64,000 nucleotides of DNA from Asterella californica (GCA_036924285.1 JAYKYS010000001.1:6411501-6475500); one strand, 5' to 3'; positions 35,082-47,804 are shown, numbered from the stretch's first letter. Made by a program: numbers and translations. Notes: generated by a model not told the origin, from the sequence alone.

Positions 35082-35865
35082 CCGTGGTGAAACCATAAAA
35101 CGCATGATGATTTGTTGAGAACATGTGAATGTTGTGTATAGACAACACACGCACATAGAACTTACATTATTTGATTTCATATGTGATGTTGTCCAAGTGA
35201 GAATCAAGGTTATGACGAATGTTTATTGGTAAGGACTCGTGAAGAAAGATCACTTTCAAATTTGTGATTTATGTTGGCAGCAAGCGCGATGTCGGTTGAT
35301 GAACAAATGTGTTAAACACATGTTAGGTCTGAGTTCTTGAACAGAACTGACAATTTGACGAATTGATAGAAATTCACTGATTCTTATGAGCATTATAACA
35401 ATCTCATTAGTTGGTTGTACAATAGGAATGCAGGAGTTGAGCACTTCAAGAAACTACACTACTATATTGCATTTTGGTAAATTTGATTTCATCTATGAGA
35501 GAATTCTCAGAAAGTGATAAGCATCCTAAACTCTATATTTTGTCTCTATTTAGCCTCGGATACTTTGTCTTTATTATGTTTCATGTTAGATTGATTATGT
35601 GGGTGTGATGCTTATGGAACTGAAGAGCATGTTATTTCTTAGACTTGATCTCTACTTACATATGCTGCATTAAGTCTCGATAATGGAGAGTTTAGATGTA
35701 TTATGGCTCAGGTTATATTCATTCACCTTGCAAGTCTAGATACATTTAATTTTAACACTTACAGTAAAATTTGATATCTCCATAAGTTCAGTATATAATT
35801 TCTTGCATAACAGTTATGTCTCTTCAGATAATAAAATGAGTAAAATTTTCCCAAAAGTTCATGTT

Positions 35866-35960
35866 GCATGCATATGTTCACCTTCTCCCTGGAAGAGAAA
35901 ATATGCAAAATTTTAATTTGTTATCTAACTTTTCCATGAGAATGATTGGCTAATAAATTA
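35866..35960 (-). repeat. Twin-hairpin repeat, copy 2
   Basis: GCATGCATATGTTCACC leads into a degenerate CTTCTCC...GGAAGAG hairpin, followed by the AT-stem hairpin AATTTGTTATCTAAC.../...TTGGCTAATAAATT. The order shows minus orientation. Confidence 0.5.
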
Positions 35961-37088
35961 AACCTACAATTAAGTGTAATTTTTTTTGAACGGCCTCTCG
36001 GATATGTACGTTTTCTATACATTTCATCTCAGGGATGTACGTTTTGTTCAGAAACGCGTCTTTGCATGCTCCCCTTATGGGTTATTGTTGAATCTTCCTG
36101 AATCTCTTTGTAACTTAATATTTAAAGATAAATTTAAATACTTTTGTAAACTTGATAAAGAATTTTCTCATAATATTTATATTTCTTTCCGATAACAGCA
36201 AGCGGCAAAGGTTCCCCGAAGTTGATATTGCATGCATATTCATCAAAATATATATTCATCGCGGGAAGCTACATTGAGAAATCATTTGCACAAGGTAAAC
36301 AAAAATCCCACTATGAGAAAAAAGGGCATACAACGTCCACCACCAAGTACGTCTCACAATGTTTTCTAGGTAAATAATTTGTCCAAGTTCTCGGCTCTAA
36401 CCGGAATTGTAGCAATGCACAACGTTACAACTTTGCATTCGTAGCCATTAACGTCCGTTGCCTGATATTATGAGTCGCAGGTAGTCACTTTTTTGTCATC
36501 ACGCGGTCTCATTAGAGAAAAAAAGAATTATAATATGCGTTAGCTCATGCCTATCGGCGATTAGATTCTAGTTAGTTCTCTTATAACATATATCCAGTCT
36601 TACTTACTGTAAGACTTACTTACTTACCAGTCCAGTCTTACTGTTTACAGTAGACCTTGTACGGTGCATAAGAATCCACCCTCAGGTGCTTTGTAATTTT
36701 TAAGTCAATGTCAGGAGACTAAACTACTAAACAATAAACTAAAGAGATTCTCAACATATTGTGATCATCAGTAGAAACTGGATCTACCAGTACCTTTCCC
36801 TCCAACCTCAGCGTTTAGTTCCACCGGAACCTTACATCGAATAAGCATGTTCAATCAACCTCCGTAATTTTGCTCTTTTTAAGATATCTGAAATATGTAA
36901 GTATTATATAAATATTCTAGATTAAGTAAAATCAAAAAATCAAAATAATATTTAAATATTAATTATTACTTACTCCAAGAACGTTAGAAACTTTCTTAGA
37001 AAATCCATAAGTGCAGTGTGATTCTTTGTGCTTCACAGGATACAAATGAGAGAGGGTACTGTACTGAATTCATGAATATATAAATACA

Positions 37089-37210
37089 TTGATTTATTAC
37101 TTAACCTTTCTCGTCGAAAAGATTAGGTAATAAATCAAGGTTAAGGTTACAACCCTCTTCCATCTTCGGATGGAAGAGGTGAATAAGCTACCTTAATCTT
37201 GATTTATCAC
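37089..37210 (+). repeat. Twin-hairpin repeat, copy 3 (nested inverted repeats)
   Basis: Hairpin 1 (37089-37138) has the stem TTGATTTATTAC/GTAATAAATCAA around CTTAACC...GATTAGG. Hairpin 2 (37154-37179) is CCTCTTCCATC-TTCG-GATGGAAGAGG, an 11-bp perfect stem with a TTCG loop. Around hairpin 2, AAATCAAGGTTAAGG and CCTTAATCTTGATTT form an outer arm matching at 14 of 15 positions. Confidence 0.6.
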
Positions 37211-38958
37211 ACTTTCGAGATAAATAAACGTTTTATTTACGTTCATAAACCTTGCATGAATCGACCACTTGAATACGCTTATGTTTATCTCCCCAATATA
37301 ATAGTATTATATATTCTCGAGACGCTCCTTATGTCTCTCACAGAAATATTACTCACTTTTCACTCACCACATAGAATATGCGAATGTTACTTATTTCTGA
37401 ATGTAGGATGCATCGATCATGTAAAATTTGTCACTCATGAATGCCGTTGATGGCTGAACGCGGATCATTTGATATGTTGATGTTTAACACACAAAATTCG
37501 AACACGTAGAACTTCAAATTCTCCCCAAGTCTTAACCTTCAAATAACATTCTAAGGAATCTTATCTGCACCACCATCTCGGAGTGTAAATACCTTAATCT
37601 CATCATTGCTGATGTGTATAAATAACTTTCGACGAGTGGATTTCGTTGGTCTGAAACATGTCAGAATGCTCTATTATTAATAGAAGTATGTGTATATTAT
37701 TTTCTTGATTAAATATATACTATAGGTTATTTTATGATTAGCAAAAAACCAAAAAGTCACCCGCTCAAGTGTAGGGTCAAAGATACCACTGTTTGATATG
37801 AGCTCCCCGACTGAAATCACATTTCATACTTTTGAAGAAATTTTCACTATGCAACCTTTTGGAATACAGCTCGGAATACAGACAGTATTTCAAATTATTT
37901 GGCATTTCAAACTCCAAAGCTTCTCTTTTTTGCTTATGAACCTAAGACTTTTATAAAAGATAAATACAAAGAAACAAAGATTTGTTCAATTTGACTGGAT
38001 ACATTGATTGGAGAAAAGGTAATACTATAGCTTTAAGAAAATATAAAGAACTTTACTTGTATAAACTTTATTACAAGTACGATGAAATAATTGTAGTAGA
38101 TCTTCATAATTTAAATTTTAGTTACAAAAATTTTGATCGGGATGAGTTAAATAACTATCACAAAAGATGTATAAAGTATAAGAATAGTCATATTGAAAAA
38201 ATGTCTTGGCAACAAGAAACTATGAAGTTTGAATTATATCTCCAGCAACTTGAATGGCTTTTCGAACCTTCTCAAGTTTCTCTAGAGATACTTAGGTTCA
38301 ATCTCGGAAAATTCTCTAGATTCTCTAAATTTTCTTCTACATAACTCGGAACTCTTTCTCAAAGGTCTCTATAAACAAATATATCTTCAACCTTGTGATA
38401 AGTTGAACAGTCATGTTCACATTTGAGCTACTCTAATTATTCTCATTAACTGAGTTTTCGAATTATAACAATGTTTTGATAAATCCACACTCTAATAGAC
38501 AAAACTTCATTTTTTAATAAAAATAAAAAATAACATTTCTACTTGTTGAGAATCATGGAATCCACAAGACTGAGGTGAGATACACATTTATCTACCAATG
38601 AGGCAAGGATGTTAATTATACCTAATTTACGTAATGTGTGCATACGACCAAGCAATCTCTGAAGGAAGACCAATCTAATATTTTCTCTTGAGACGACCGA
38701 GCAATCCCAGAGGAGAGACCAGTACAAGATTCTCCTGGTGACCCGGCTGAACATGAGATCCAATCCCTAAACGTGAGATCCAGATATCAAAACTCCTTGG
38801 AAGATGACTTGGAGCTAAACCTAGCCCCAAATATGCATGCAACATGAACTTATGGGAGACAGTTGTCTCCTTGTTGTTATAGAAAACACTTAAATATTAA
38901 ATAAATTATTTATATTAAGTTAGAATAATATACTAGAATATTATAAATATTAAATTAA

Positions 38959-39193
38959 CCTGGATGCTAGACATAACCCATAAGAAGAGAAAATTAGAAT
39001 ACGCTTCTAAAGATATAGATCCACGAGGCTGGAAGTAAAAGCTCAGTGAAATTAAATAAAATTTAATTTATTAGCTAACCTTTTTCAATGAAAGGGTTAG
39101 GTATTAAATTAAACCACATGTATATTCCCCCTCTTCCTAACTCGGAAGAGGGTGAATATATATGCATGCACATAAGATGAGAACTCCATGTGG
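38959..39193 (+). repeat. Twin-hairpin repeat, copy 4, with body
   Basis: The body (CCTGGATGCTAG, then AACCCATAAG, then GATATAGATCC) is followed by hairpin 1 (39064-39111, CTAACC.../...GGTTAG with AATTTA/TAAATT ends). Hairpin 2 (39121-39160) is TATATTCCCCCTCTTCC.../...GGAAGAGGGTGAATATA. An outer arm CCACATG/CATGTGG brackets hairpin 2, as in copy 3. Confidence 0.6.
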
Positions 39194-40999
39194 TACTCCT
39201 CGAGCTACTTCTTTGGGTAAGTTTAAATTTTTTAGTATACCAGAATGTAGAAAGATGATCTCTTAGCTCAAGTCATTACTTAGACATTTGTACTTTAGGA
39301 GGGCATTTTGATTGTTACGATATTCTTAAGTTCTTCTCGTGCGCACCATACACCAAGAATTTATCTGTAATAGTTGTCCGTCATGGCCAAGAGCAGTATG
39401 GAGGACTCGATCTCACGAAGTGTAGACACCGACCAGAAATCCTCACAACATGTTATTTAATCAAATTATTTGCTTAATTAGAGGATATTCTGTTTAGAGG
39501 CCATATAAGATAGAAGTGGAAAGTGTTCCGTGAGCCATGATGTGCAACAAGACAAGACTTGAATATACATGCAAGAGATTCTTTTTTCACTTGGTTATGT
39601 GATTTCTCTCCAGTAGTTTATGCACATTAATAAGATTCTTCCAAACATACATCATCAAGTCATTGGGTTGTTCTCTATTCCCTTTTCAGATTACTGTGAT
39701 GTGTTATAGTTCACACAGAACCGGCATTTAGTGTATTTTCAACCGGCACGACATCTTAAAAAACCGAGAAACCTAAATGATAATCGGTTTAAAACTTACA
39801 CCAAAAATTATTTTCTTCAAGAAATAAGAAACAGCTATTGTATTTAACCGGGAAGATATTCTTTTAAGCGTCTTTTGTCATTAAATATCGGATACTAGAC
39901 CGTTTCACCAGGAAAGCTGTGCGACCTATGTGATCTGTATGAGAAAGATTGCTTTTGGTTGCTTTAGACATTAAAATTTAAGGATTTTTAGTCATAATCG
40001 TGGTTCCATGGTTTGCACAATGTTCTTAATTTTGGAATATATTAGAGATATGGAGTCTCTCACCTCATCCACTCGATGCGAAAAATAAAATTTCTGATGC
40101 AAGTGGGAGGGAAACATTGAGGGAAAGAAAATTTAGAGAAGGATGAGAATCTTTAACTTTTCTCTCAATCATTATTGTCATGTATAGATAATGAAAGTTT
40201 CACTCAATGTGTTAGAAAACTCTTGTTAGGATAGTAAGTGTTATTAGTAGAGGTTCTTGTTTCGAATCTCTTCGGATGTGTAGTGTAGGTTAAGGATTAT
40301 TTGCTTATTAGTTCCGAGTTGATTTTTCAAACTCTTGACTATAGTAGATGAACCTAGTGAGTGTAATTTAGAATCTCTAATGTACAAAGTGGATTTTGTT
40401 TGACTAGAGCGATATTTGTACTACCAATTAATATTTCATAATATATTATGAGAATATTATTGTGATAGACTTGTGTATTTATATTACATTGTATGTACAT
40501 TGTGTATATGTATCATTTGGTTTAGATAGTGATGATAACAGTTACAAAACTAACTATGAGTGAAGTCTTATCAAGTGATGAGTTAACTAAGTTCGTTTGA
40601 TTATAAGTTGAGAAGAAGTGTGGCAACAAACTGGATTGATTTTATTCAATTGAATAAGGACTGGACTTTTTAGTTAATTTTCTTAAATGTATCTACATCA
40701 TATATCGTATAAGATTAGAATTGCAATTATGAATAATGAAGAATATCTCCCAACTATTCAATTCACATATACAAAAGTTATATAAGTACACGGATTCCCA
40801 TGGTTGAAGAGCTCCACTGAATACTATTATGGCAAAATTTAGAATAGCATTGTGAGTTTTGATCGTGCACAACATTAGGAGCAAATATCCTTCTCACTGC
40901 CTTCTCCTCAAATTGCATTTTCGGTTGTCGACAAACATATAAATATTATATTAAATATTAAATTTATTTAAAAATTTGTTTTTTTAAATATTATATGTT

Positions 41000-41230
41000 A
41001 AGTAGCCCTGGAGTTACCACCAGACCCGAATATAACTCATAAATGAGATGCAAGCTCTCGTGCTGCTAGGAATATAAATCCGATATCCTGTAAAAAAATT
41101 AACATCATTTCATTTATACATTAATTTATTTTCTAACCTTTCTCTTTGAAAGGGTTAGGGAATAAATTAGTGGAACAAATAGAATCCCTCCTGCTTTCTA
41201 CTTTCTAAGTGTACATGAGGTGAATATCCT
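41000..41230 (+). repeat. Twin-hairpin repeat, copy 5
   Basis: The body (GTAGCCCTGGAGTTACC, then AACTCATAAATGAG, then ATATAAATCCG) precedes hairpin 1 (41119-41170, TTTCTAACCTTTC.../...GAAAGGGTTAGG). Hairpin 2 is degraded, but the end motif GAGGTGAATAT remains. Confidence 0.55.
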
Positions 41231-42608
41231 AGACCTAAAGCAATATTATTTGGCACTTTGAGTGGAACTAGAACTAGTATTGAAGTACAGCTATTGAACC
41301 TCCATGCTAGTTATAAACTTTGATATTACAGATAGGTTATCTGTAGTCCAAAAGGGACAGAAATTATGGATTATAGATTTTTTTTTATTTTTTTTATTTT
41401 CTAGATTATGTATTTTTCACTTCACTGGCTGCAACTATGTCACTCTTAAATTGAAATTTGGAGTGAGAATATTTGAAACATGCAGATGTGACAATGAATC
41501 AGTTTTAGAATAAAATATCATTCATATTGGATAGTACGATATTATTATTTAACCTAGAAAATAATCATGCTCTCTTCGCTTTTCAATCCAAGTTGCGGAG
41601 AGCCAACATTTCAATTATAGGTTTTATCGTGCTAATTACTACCCAAGAAGTTAACTCTATTCATCTTAACTGCCTTGGCGTGCATACAAATAATAACATA
41701 TCATCATTTTCTATTTAATCAGACGAGCAGGATTCGTGCAGACTCGCACTGTTTCAATTAATTTGAGTAGAGTTAACTCTGAGTATAATTACATGTTAGA
41801 ATCCTTGAAACTCAAGTGTGTCCTTGCTTTTCAAAACAGCTCAACAATGCGCTTACCAATTATTCTGTAACATTGCCAGTTGGAGAACAAATTATTATTT
41901 TACAGTAAATATTATACTTAGAAATTGAGATTTTATCCTGCCGATTCTCGGTTCCATTATGTGCTAAGTAAATAAGCATCCCCAACGGTTAGAAGTAAGC
42001 GAGAGCAAGAGGTAAAGAAGAATAGTATGATCTCTAATTTATGAATGGACATTGCGAGCTAATGTGATGGTCGGAAGCACATGTCTTTCTCAGAAGATTG
42101 ATTTCACGGAATACTCAGCCACTACAGCAAACCTTTTTTCTCGGCCTTTGGTGTCTTGCCGTGGCTCTGATAAGCATAAAGGTGTTAAGGCTTAAACACA
42201 CATTGTAATGGAACGGGTTTATAGAAACGTGCTAGTACAATATATATATACTTTCAATATATATAGATTACTACATGTGGAGTGGTAATAGACTGATAAT
42301 ATATAAACTTCCATTATATATAGAGTACTACATCTGGAGTGGTACTAGACTAATAACCTTCTAATATCTATTCAAACATATAGAGTTATTGTGACATACT
42401 GGAAGTATAGTACATCTGGAGACATGGCCACTGAGGTTCGAATCTTGCCTGACTGATCTAGAGGGATGATTCTCAATGAAATAAAAAATTTACTTCGTGC
42501 ATATTTCAAAAAAAGAGACATATCTGAAAAAATTACAGGGCTAGTTGTATTATCGAAATTACATCAAACCTACTGAAATCTATACATAATTAGTTCTTAG
42601 TCGAAATT

Positions 42609-42740
42609 TACTAATTTGAATACACAATGAAACTTCAATACAAGAAACGAACTGAGAAGAGATGAATAAGCAACTACTAATTTGAATACACAATGAAACT
42701 TCAATACAAGAAACGAACTGAGAAGAGATGAATAAGCAAC
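42609..42740 (+). repeat. Perfect 66-bp tandem duplication
   Basis: Copies 42609-42674 and 42675-42740 are identical by eye. Both start TACTAATTTGAATACAC and end GATGAATAAGCAAC. Confidence 0.9.
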
Positions 42741-43587
42741 ATCAGTTGGTTCGATGTAAATATGCATGCTTCCTTCCTGAGTTTAAGAGCGGAGACAAGC
42801 AAAAATCATCAAAAGATGTAAGAGGTGAATTAATAATATGCAAGGTGCTCTGAGTTTCAAAATAAAGATCAACATGCATACAGATTAATTTTTTAATATT
42901 TTGATTTGAACTATATTTGCAACCATAGTTCACCTCGGATGTTCATTATTATTCGGTTTTGAATTTATCTACTATTTCATGAGAAAGAATTAGAGATAGA
43001 TTTGTTTTGAGAAGGACTAGCCGCTTCCATATGCAAACAAAAGGTTTGCATAAGATACCAAAACGAAACATTGCAATAGTGCTTGTGCACCATTTAAATC
43101 GTGAATTTCAAAATATGGAATTTGAAGATGCTCAACATTACTTTTGGAACCTGGGGATTGGGATTTTGATCGAGTACTATTTAAGGCTTTACTACGACTG
43201 TGTTAAACTATACTAATATTTGTCATATTTTGAGGATTATATCTTAGAGATGAACATTATGAAATCTGTATGGTTGATAAATCAATGAGAACAATCAATT
43301 TCTAAAGGATATATCATCAAAGTATGAACTTTTGTGAAAGTCTATATTTTTTCTTACATTTACTGAATCAAGACATACAATAGCAAATTTATCTCTCATC
43401 TTTAACAGTTTCTTGATGATCCTCTAAAATATAATTATATTAGAATCCAAATTCCAAATTAGTTCTAAATTGACTGTGGTGTCATATTATTATTAATGAA
43501 AAGTCTAATATTTTACATCATTAACGATGATGAGCAGTTTTCTATTGTAAATTTGTGTTCCGAGGCTTGCATTACTAGCTCATAATA

Positions 43588-43905
43588 TTTTTCCCCACGG
43601 CCTTGTACAGTGAATTTCATTTTCTCTTATCAGAATATCTGTAAGTGTTATAAAAGTTTATTTTATTAAGTTATTATAAAAAAATAATTAATTTATAAAT
43701 ATTATATGTTATTCAGTCCCGGAGTAGCCAACTCGTCTGGAGAGAACTCATAAGTGAAAGGCGTCCTGCTGCACTCCCTGAGATATAAGTCCGGAGCCTT
43801 AATTGTTATATCGTGCTGTTTGTCGAGTACGTTAATTAATATTCTAATTTTTTTCATCGAAAAGGTAAAAATATTAATTAACGTAAATAATATCCTCTTT
43901 CAATA
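43588..43905 (+). repeat. Twin-hairpin repeat, copy 6, longest body
   Basis: The start CCCCACGGCCTTGTACAGTG is shared, in reverse complement, with 51744-51764. It is followed by an AT-rich stretch, the body CCCGGAGTAGCCAACTCG, AACTCATAAGTG and GATATAAGTCCGGAGCC, and hairpin 1 (43829-43884, ACGTTAATTAATAT.../...ATATTAATTAACGT). Hairpin 2 has decayed to CCTCTTTC. Confidence 0.6.
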
Positions 43906-45303
43906 ATCGTGCTCATTACTAGGTGCTCATGCGATTCTCATCTATTTTACATCGTTGGATATGCTTATTCTCATACTATGCTTTGTATATATTTTATAGT
44001 ATGATTTCTTCTATTCGTACCTGTTACCTTCCAGATTTAGTTGCAACGACTTTGAACTCCAATTATCTTGGAGACATTCAAGTCTTGCAGAAGTTATGTG
44101 CCAAGTACTACAAACATGAATTTAGGTTCATGTATGTCCTGTTCTAATTCTTCTTCTCCCGAACTAGTAGTTGCGTCTTCTCATGATAGGAAATTCAAGA
44201 TTCCGAAAGGGGAAGACTTTTTAATAGGTCAATTATGCGCACGTCGCATTGGAGCCACTGAACACAATCCATGTTTGACTCATAAATGCTGACTTTTCTA
44301 GCGAACCGGTACTGTACGCCTTAAAGGAGTTTTGGTTCTTAGGATGAGAATGGCAGTCCTCCTCTCTTGCCGTGACGATGGTTTCGAATTGTCAACCTCC
44401 AGTCAACTTCAGAAAGAAAGTTGACTGGAGTTCAAAGATTTCATTTGATTTTCATTCTCCTAACTTACATAATTGCACAGTTTGATATAGCACAAATGCC
44501 CTTATAAATATGCCTGGTAACCAGGAAACTTCATTCAGTGGGTGGGCTCTGTGCGGACAAAGGAAATTTAACTGTTATTCCAAAATATTTTGTTAATAGA
44601 ATTAGTTTATGGGAATAGTATAGGTTAAATAATTATTTAAATCAAAACTCTCCTGGAGTTAATTCACTTCATAACTAAATATGGATTATCTTTTGAAAAA
44701 TATTGAAACTAAGTTTTGATGGTTTCTTGGAACGAAACTATATTTTCTCTTGAACCTAAAGTACACAAGGAGGAAAACAGAAATATTCTTTTCTTTGCTT
44801 TTATACCCACACCTGGGGTTTAGTGAAAAAATATCAAACTTTGATCTCCACAAAGTGCAAAAGAAGGTCATGCATGAACTCTGCTAAACATAATCCATTA
44901 CTCAAAACTTATAGGTATCTACAAGAAATAAAAGACAAACCAATTTTTTTTTCTGCAAGAATTCGAAAAGCTTAGATAACAAATAAGAAAGAGTAAAAAG
45001 GATAAAGACAAGAGCGTAGGGAAAAGCATACACCAAATTTACATTTTTCCCCTTTTTTTGTGTGTTCTGGCTTCTTACACCAAACAGGGTACACTCTCAT
45101 ACATGATGTTCCTTGTGTCTATTCCGTGCTTATTCACAGTTGCGTCGAAATAAATCGATTCCGTCTTTTCGGGTGTTGTGTTGGGGTACTTTTCCTCGCT
45201 TCTACTGTATTCCAGGCTGCTGAAATTTTTTTTCCCGCACTAGTATGTCCTTCCGTGCCACGTCTAGATTATTTTTGCCGCACTACTATGTCCCGGACTA
45301 ATA

Positions 45304-45341
45304 CGCACGTCATTTCGGCTTAGTCCGCACGTCATTTCGGC
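45304..45341 (+). repeat. Iteron-like direct repeats CGCACGTCATTTCGGC
   Basis: Two exact 16-bp copies sit 22 bp apart. A related CACGTCCTTTCGGC lies at 45426-45439. CGGACTAA (45294-45301) and TTAGTCCG (45320-45327) form an 8-bp inverted repeat around the first copy. They lie past the 3' end of the HUH ORF. Confidence 0.7.
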
Positions 45342-45550
45342 CTTTGCTTTTCGGAGGGGGGCAAAAGAGCGCGGTGGCTCCAACATTTTATTGATATATA
45401 AAAAATATTTACAGCCTCCGCTTCTCACGTCCTTTCGGCTCGTCATGGCAGATAAAACTATGCTGCCTCAGAGGCTACTGTTAACTGCTCTTAAGGACTA
45501 TTAACTGCACACCAAACAGTAAGCACTATTCACTATATACTTAACAAAGA

Positions 45551-46591
45551 CTACACAAAGACTGGCCGCGTAGCTGAACTTCCCGCTGGGTTTGGAAATC
45601 CTCTCTGCGAGCCGGTGTCTCTTGTCATAGCTTCTGCAAGCGGAATAAACTCGGGCAGTGTTTCGGTGGTAAGAAAAACATCGCCATCGGGACTTGGACT
45701 TCTTTCCCCTGGAGGTATTTCTTCGTGCACCAGAACCGGTACCTCCTGCAGGTTTGCAGCGCCGCTTGTGTAGTATCGCTGGGAACAGTGAGAGCAGCGG
45801 CTGCTTTCCCTGTAAAAGAAAATACTATCTACGTCCTCTGGGCTGACATCGTGCGGCCTTATGAACGATTTCCATAAAGCATCGGATCGCTCCTTATGGA
45901 TTCCAGGCTGAGTCAACCATCGAGGAGATGCACTGTACTTCCCAGATGTAAGCATTGACCGCAGACAGTGTGCAAATGTATTTGAAAGCGGATTTGAACT
46001 CTTATACCTGTTGAACTGGAGCGCTTGAGGCAGAATATTTACATACGTCAACTTGACTCGGTTCTTCGTGTTTGCGGCTCCCATTAGCATGAATAACTCC
46101 CTTCCATCCTCGATCATGCTCTCACTGACATTCTTCGTAACAGCATGGTGGTGCTGCTCATTCTGGTGTTTGAGGCAGTAGCCTACCATCCCAACAAAAG
46201 TGTGGATGCCTTTGTTTGTGAGCGGTTTTACACACACCTCCGCACCAACGGGTCTGTCCCTGTCCCATCCGAGACTCTGAAAAATTCATTTCTTAACTTC
46301 CACTGAGCATTTCGCGTGTATGGAGACTACTCCTTGGAAGTGGAGGTGGAGAAGAGAACCTCCCCTCTCGACGGAAAAGATCCCAGACAAGCATTGCTTC
46401 TTAAGGAACTCGGCGATGAGAGGAAACTGATTGACGTCAAGATCTGCGTCAGTAGTACAAACCGTGACAGACAATTCGAGACTAGGACGTCTCGCTCTCG
46501 CCTGACGTCGAAGTGACATCCCTGCTACAGATGCAAGAAAAGTGCTGACAAATAACAATGCTGTCAAAAAGATCAACATGAGTGCAGACAC
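45551..46591 (-). pseudogene. Replitron-like Rep (HUH, Y1) transposase with in-frame stop
   Basis: A minus-strand frame encodes the motifs of a Rep-class HUH endonuclease in order. Motif I is SLELSVTV (about 46485-46460). Motif II is HLHFQG, the metal-binding His-hydrophobic-His (about 46351-46333). Motif III is a single catalytic Tyr with downstream Lys, GYCLKHQ (Tyr codon 46180-46178). A second domain follows to the stop at 45551, with cysteines CSHC near its end. There is no helicase domain, so it is not a Helitron. One Tyr plus a C-terminal domain fits Replitrons. A TGA at 46288-46286 separates motifs II and III in the same frame. It could be a point mutation; an intron here would be implausibly short. 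An old CRESS-virus-like Rep insertion is the main alternative. Confidence 0.65.
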
Positions 46592-46799
46592 AGGGATGAC
46601 CGTGGTTACGGTAGAGAGAGTGAACAGTCGACCTTAGAGAACCATCGTCGCGCTTAAAGTATGAAGGATAAGAGAACATACGGTACCTCCTATCTTGTAA
46701 GTATAAGTAAAAGTTGTCCACAGAATAAGAGAAAAAACGATAAGGACCAGCCAACCACTGCAGTGGGGTACTGTGCAGGGTACATGGATGACAGGTTCT

Positions 46800-47105
46800 A
46801 CTTATTTTCACGTAATCAAACTTAAGCAAGAACTGAGGAGGATGCTCAGAGAAACCTAATTGCAAATAAACGTAACGCCGACTGAGTCCCAAGAAATGAT
46901 CTTCAAATGAAAGCATCGGCCTGTCACCAGACAAAGGGGGAAAACGAGGCGCATCACCACTGAAGTCTAAAACTTCAAAGTCGATAGTAGACTCAACGGC
47001 TGGCGAAGTACAGGGCACGGTACTCACCAGGTCACTCGTTTCGTCCGCCTCATCGAGTGTCTCAGGAACCGAGTCCGAACTGAGAGACTCCTTCTCTTTC
47101 GACAT
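46800..47105 (-). CDS. Possible 5' exon or leader ORF of the HUH gene
   Basis: An ATG at 47105 opens a frame starting MSKEKESLSSDSVPETLDEA. It is acidic and serine-rich and then less ordered. It lies upstream of the HUH frame on the same strand, but 1 base out of phase, and stays open to 46482. A splice from GATTAC-GTGAAAATAAG (about 46800) to an acceptor near CATCTGTAG (about 46525) would join it to the HUH frame. That is a guess. I recognise no domain. It could equally be unrelated leader sequence. Confidence 0.3.
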
Positions 47106-47804
47106 AGCACAAAACAAACAAAAGAGAAACACACACAACATACCTCCGATGACGGTTCTTTCTCGATTAGTGTACCTGCCACCGCCATGCAGTGCTAGCT
47201 GCCACAAGCATGCAATTGCCTCCACGGTAGTATGAGGAACAACGAGCAGGATAAAGAACAAGACCGCGCGGTAAAGAAAAAAGAACGATAACGTGAAGCA
47301 AGTGAACGAAACCGAAGCAAACACGACTAGCACAGCAAGACCGCGCGGAAAAACAATCACAGAGCAGGGATGCCATGCCACAATGATGACAATTCTACAC
47401 ACGTTGACAAAATAGTTTTGTCATGGGACAAAGCAAAATCGACGCACGAGCACCACGACGAAACGAATGCCGCAGCCAGCCAGAAAATGCGCGCTCGGTC
47501 AGCTTTCGACGAATAGTCTCTGACAAGACGACCGCCACCATGCCTCTGTGCTAAATGCCGCGAATCCAATTCTCTTCTCTGGCGAACCGTGGGCAACGAA
47601 CGAGGGAAGTCTTTCTGCTAAACGAGTAAACGAATCCTGCAGCCAGCCTTTGCCATCAAACTCCACCACGCTCCTGCGGCAAATCCGAATTCATCCGCGG
47701 CACCTCGCCAAACTAAACCATTCGCCACAGCCAGTGGCAGCCTACCCTCGCCCTAAAACTTTAACTCCCGCCCACCGGGCTTCTCCATTTCCCTTCCCTG
47801 CTAA

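Larger units (their letters stand above)
35086..45220. other. AT-rich intergenic region with scattered hairpin repeats
   Basis: No host gene is supported. Open frames, the longest at 37982-38344 (120 codons), are AT-rich, lack recognisable motifs and are probably chance. Twin-hairpin repeats occur at 35866, 37089, 38959, 41000 and 43588, and a 66-bp tandem duplication at 42609. An approximate tandem of about 66 bp around 42240-42360 (both parts contain CTACAT-TGGAGTGGTA) is also present. Confidence 0.5.

Noticed and set aside
36590..36660. Repeated CAGTCTTAC/GTAAGACT words as a CRISPR-like or satellite array.
   Set aside because: Only a short local cluster without regular spacing; no spacer structure.
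37982..38344. 120-codon open frame in AT-rich DNA.
   Set aside because: Composition follows the surrounding AT-rich DNA (mostly K, N, Y, L, F), with no motif and no sign of splice partners. Probably chance.
42420..42460. GAGGTTCGAATCTTG as a pol III B-box.
   Set aside because: No A-box was found at a suitable distance upstream.
46286..46310. A 21-nt or 54-nt intron removing the TGA in the HUH gene (GT...TTTTTCAG in frame).
   Set aside because: Both would be far below normal plant intron length, and the longer one would remove sequence directly after the HUH motif. A point mutation is simpler.
45551..46591. Helitron RepHel protein.
   Set aside because: Only one tyrosine is in motif III and no helicase domain or typical Helitron ends (TC...CTRR) were seen near the gene.
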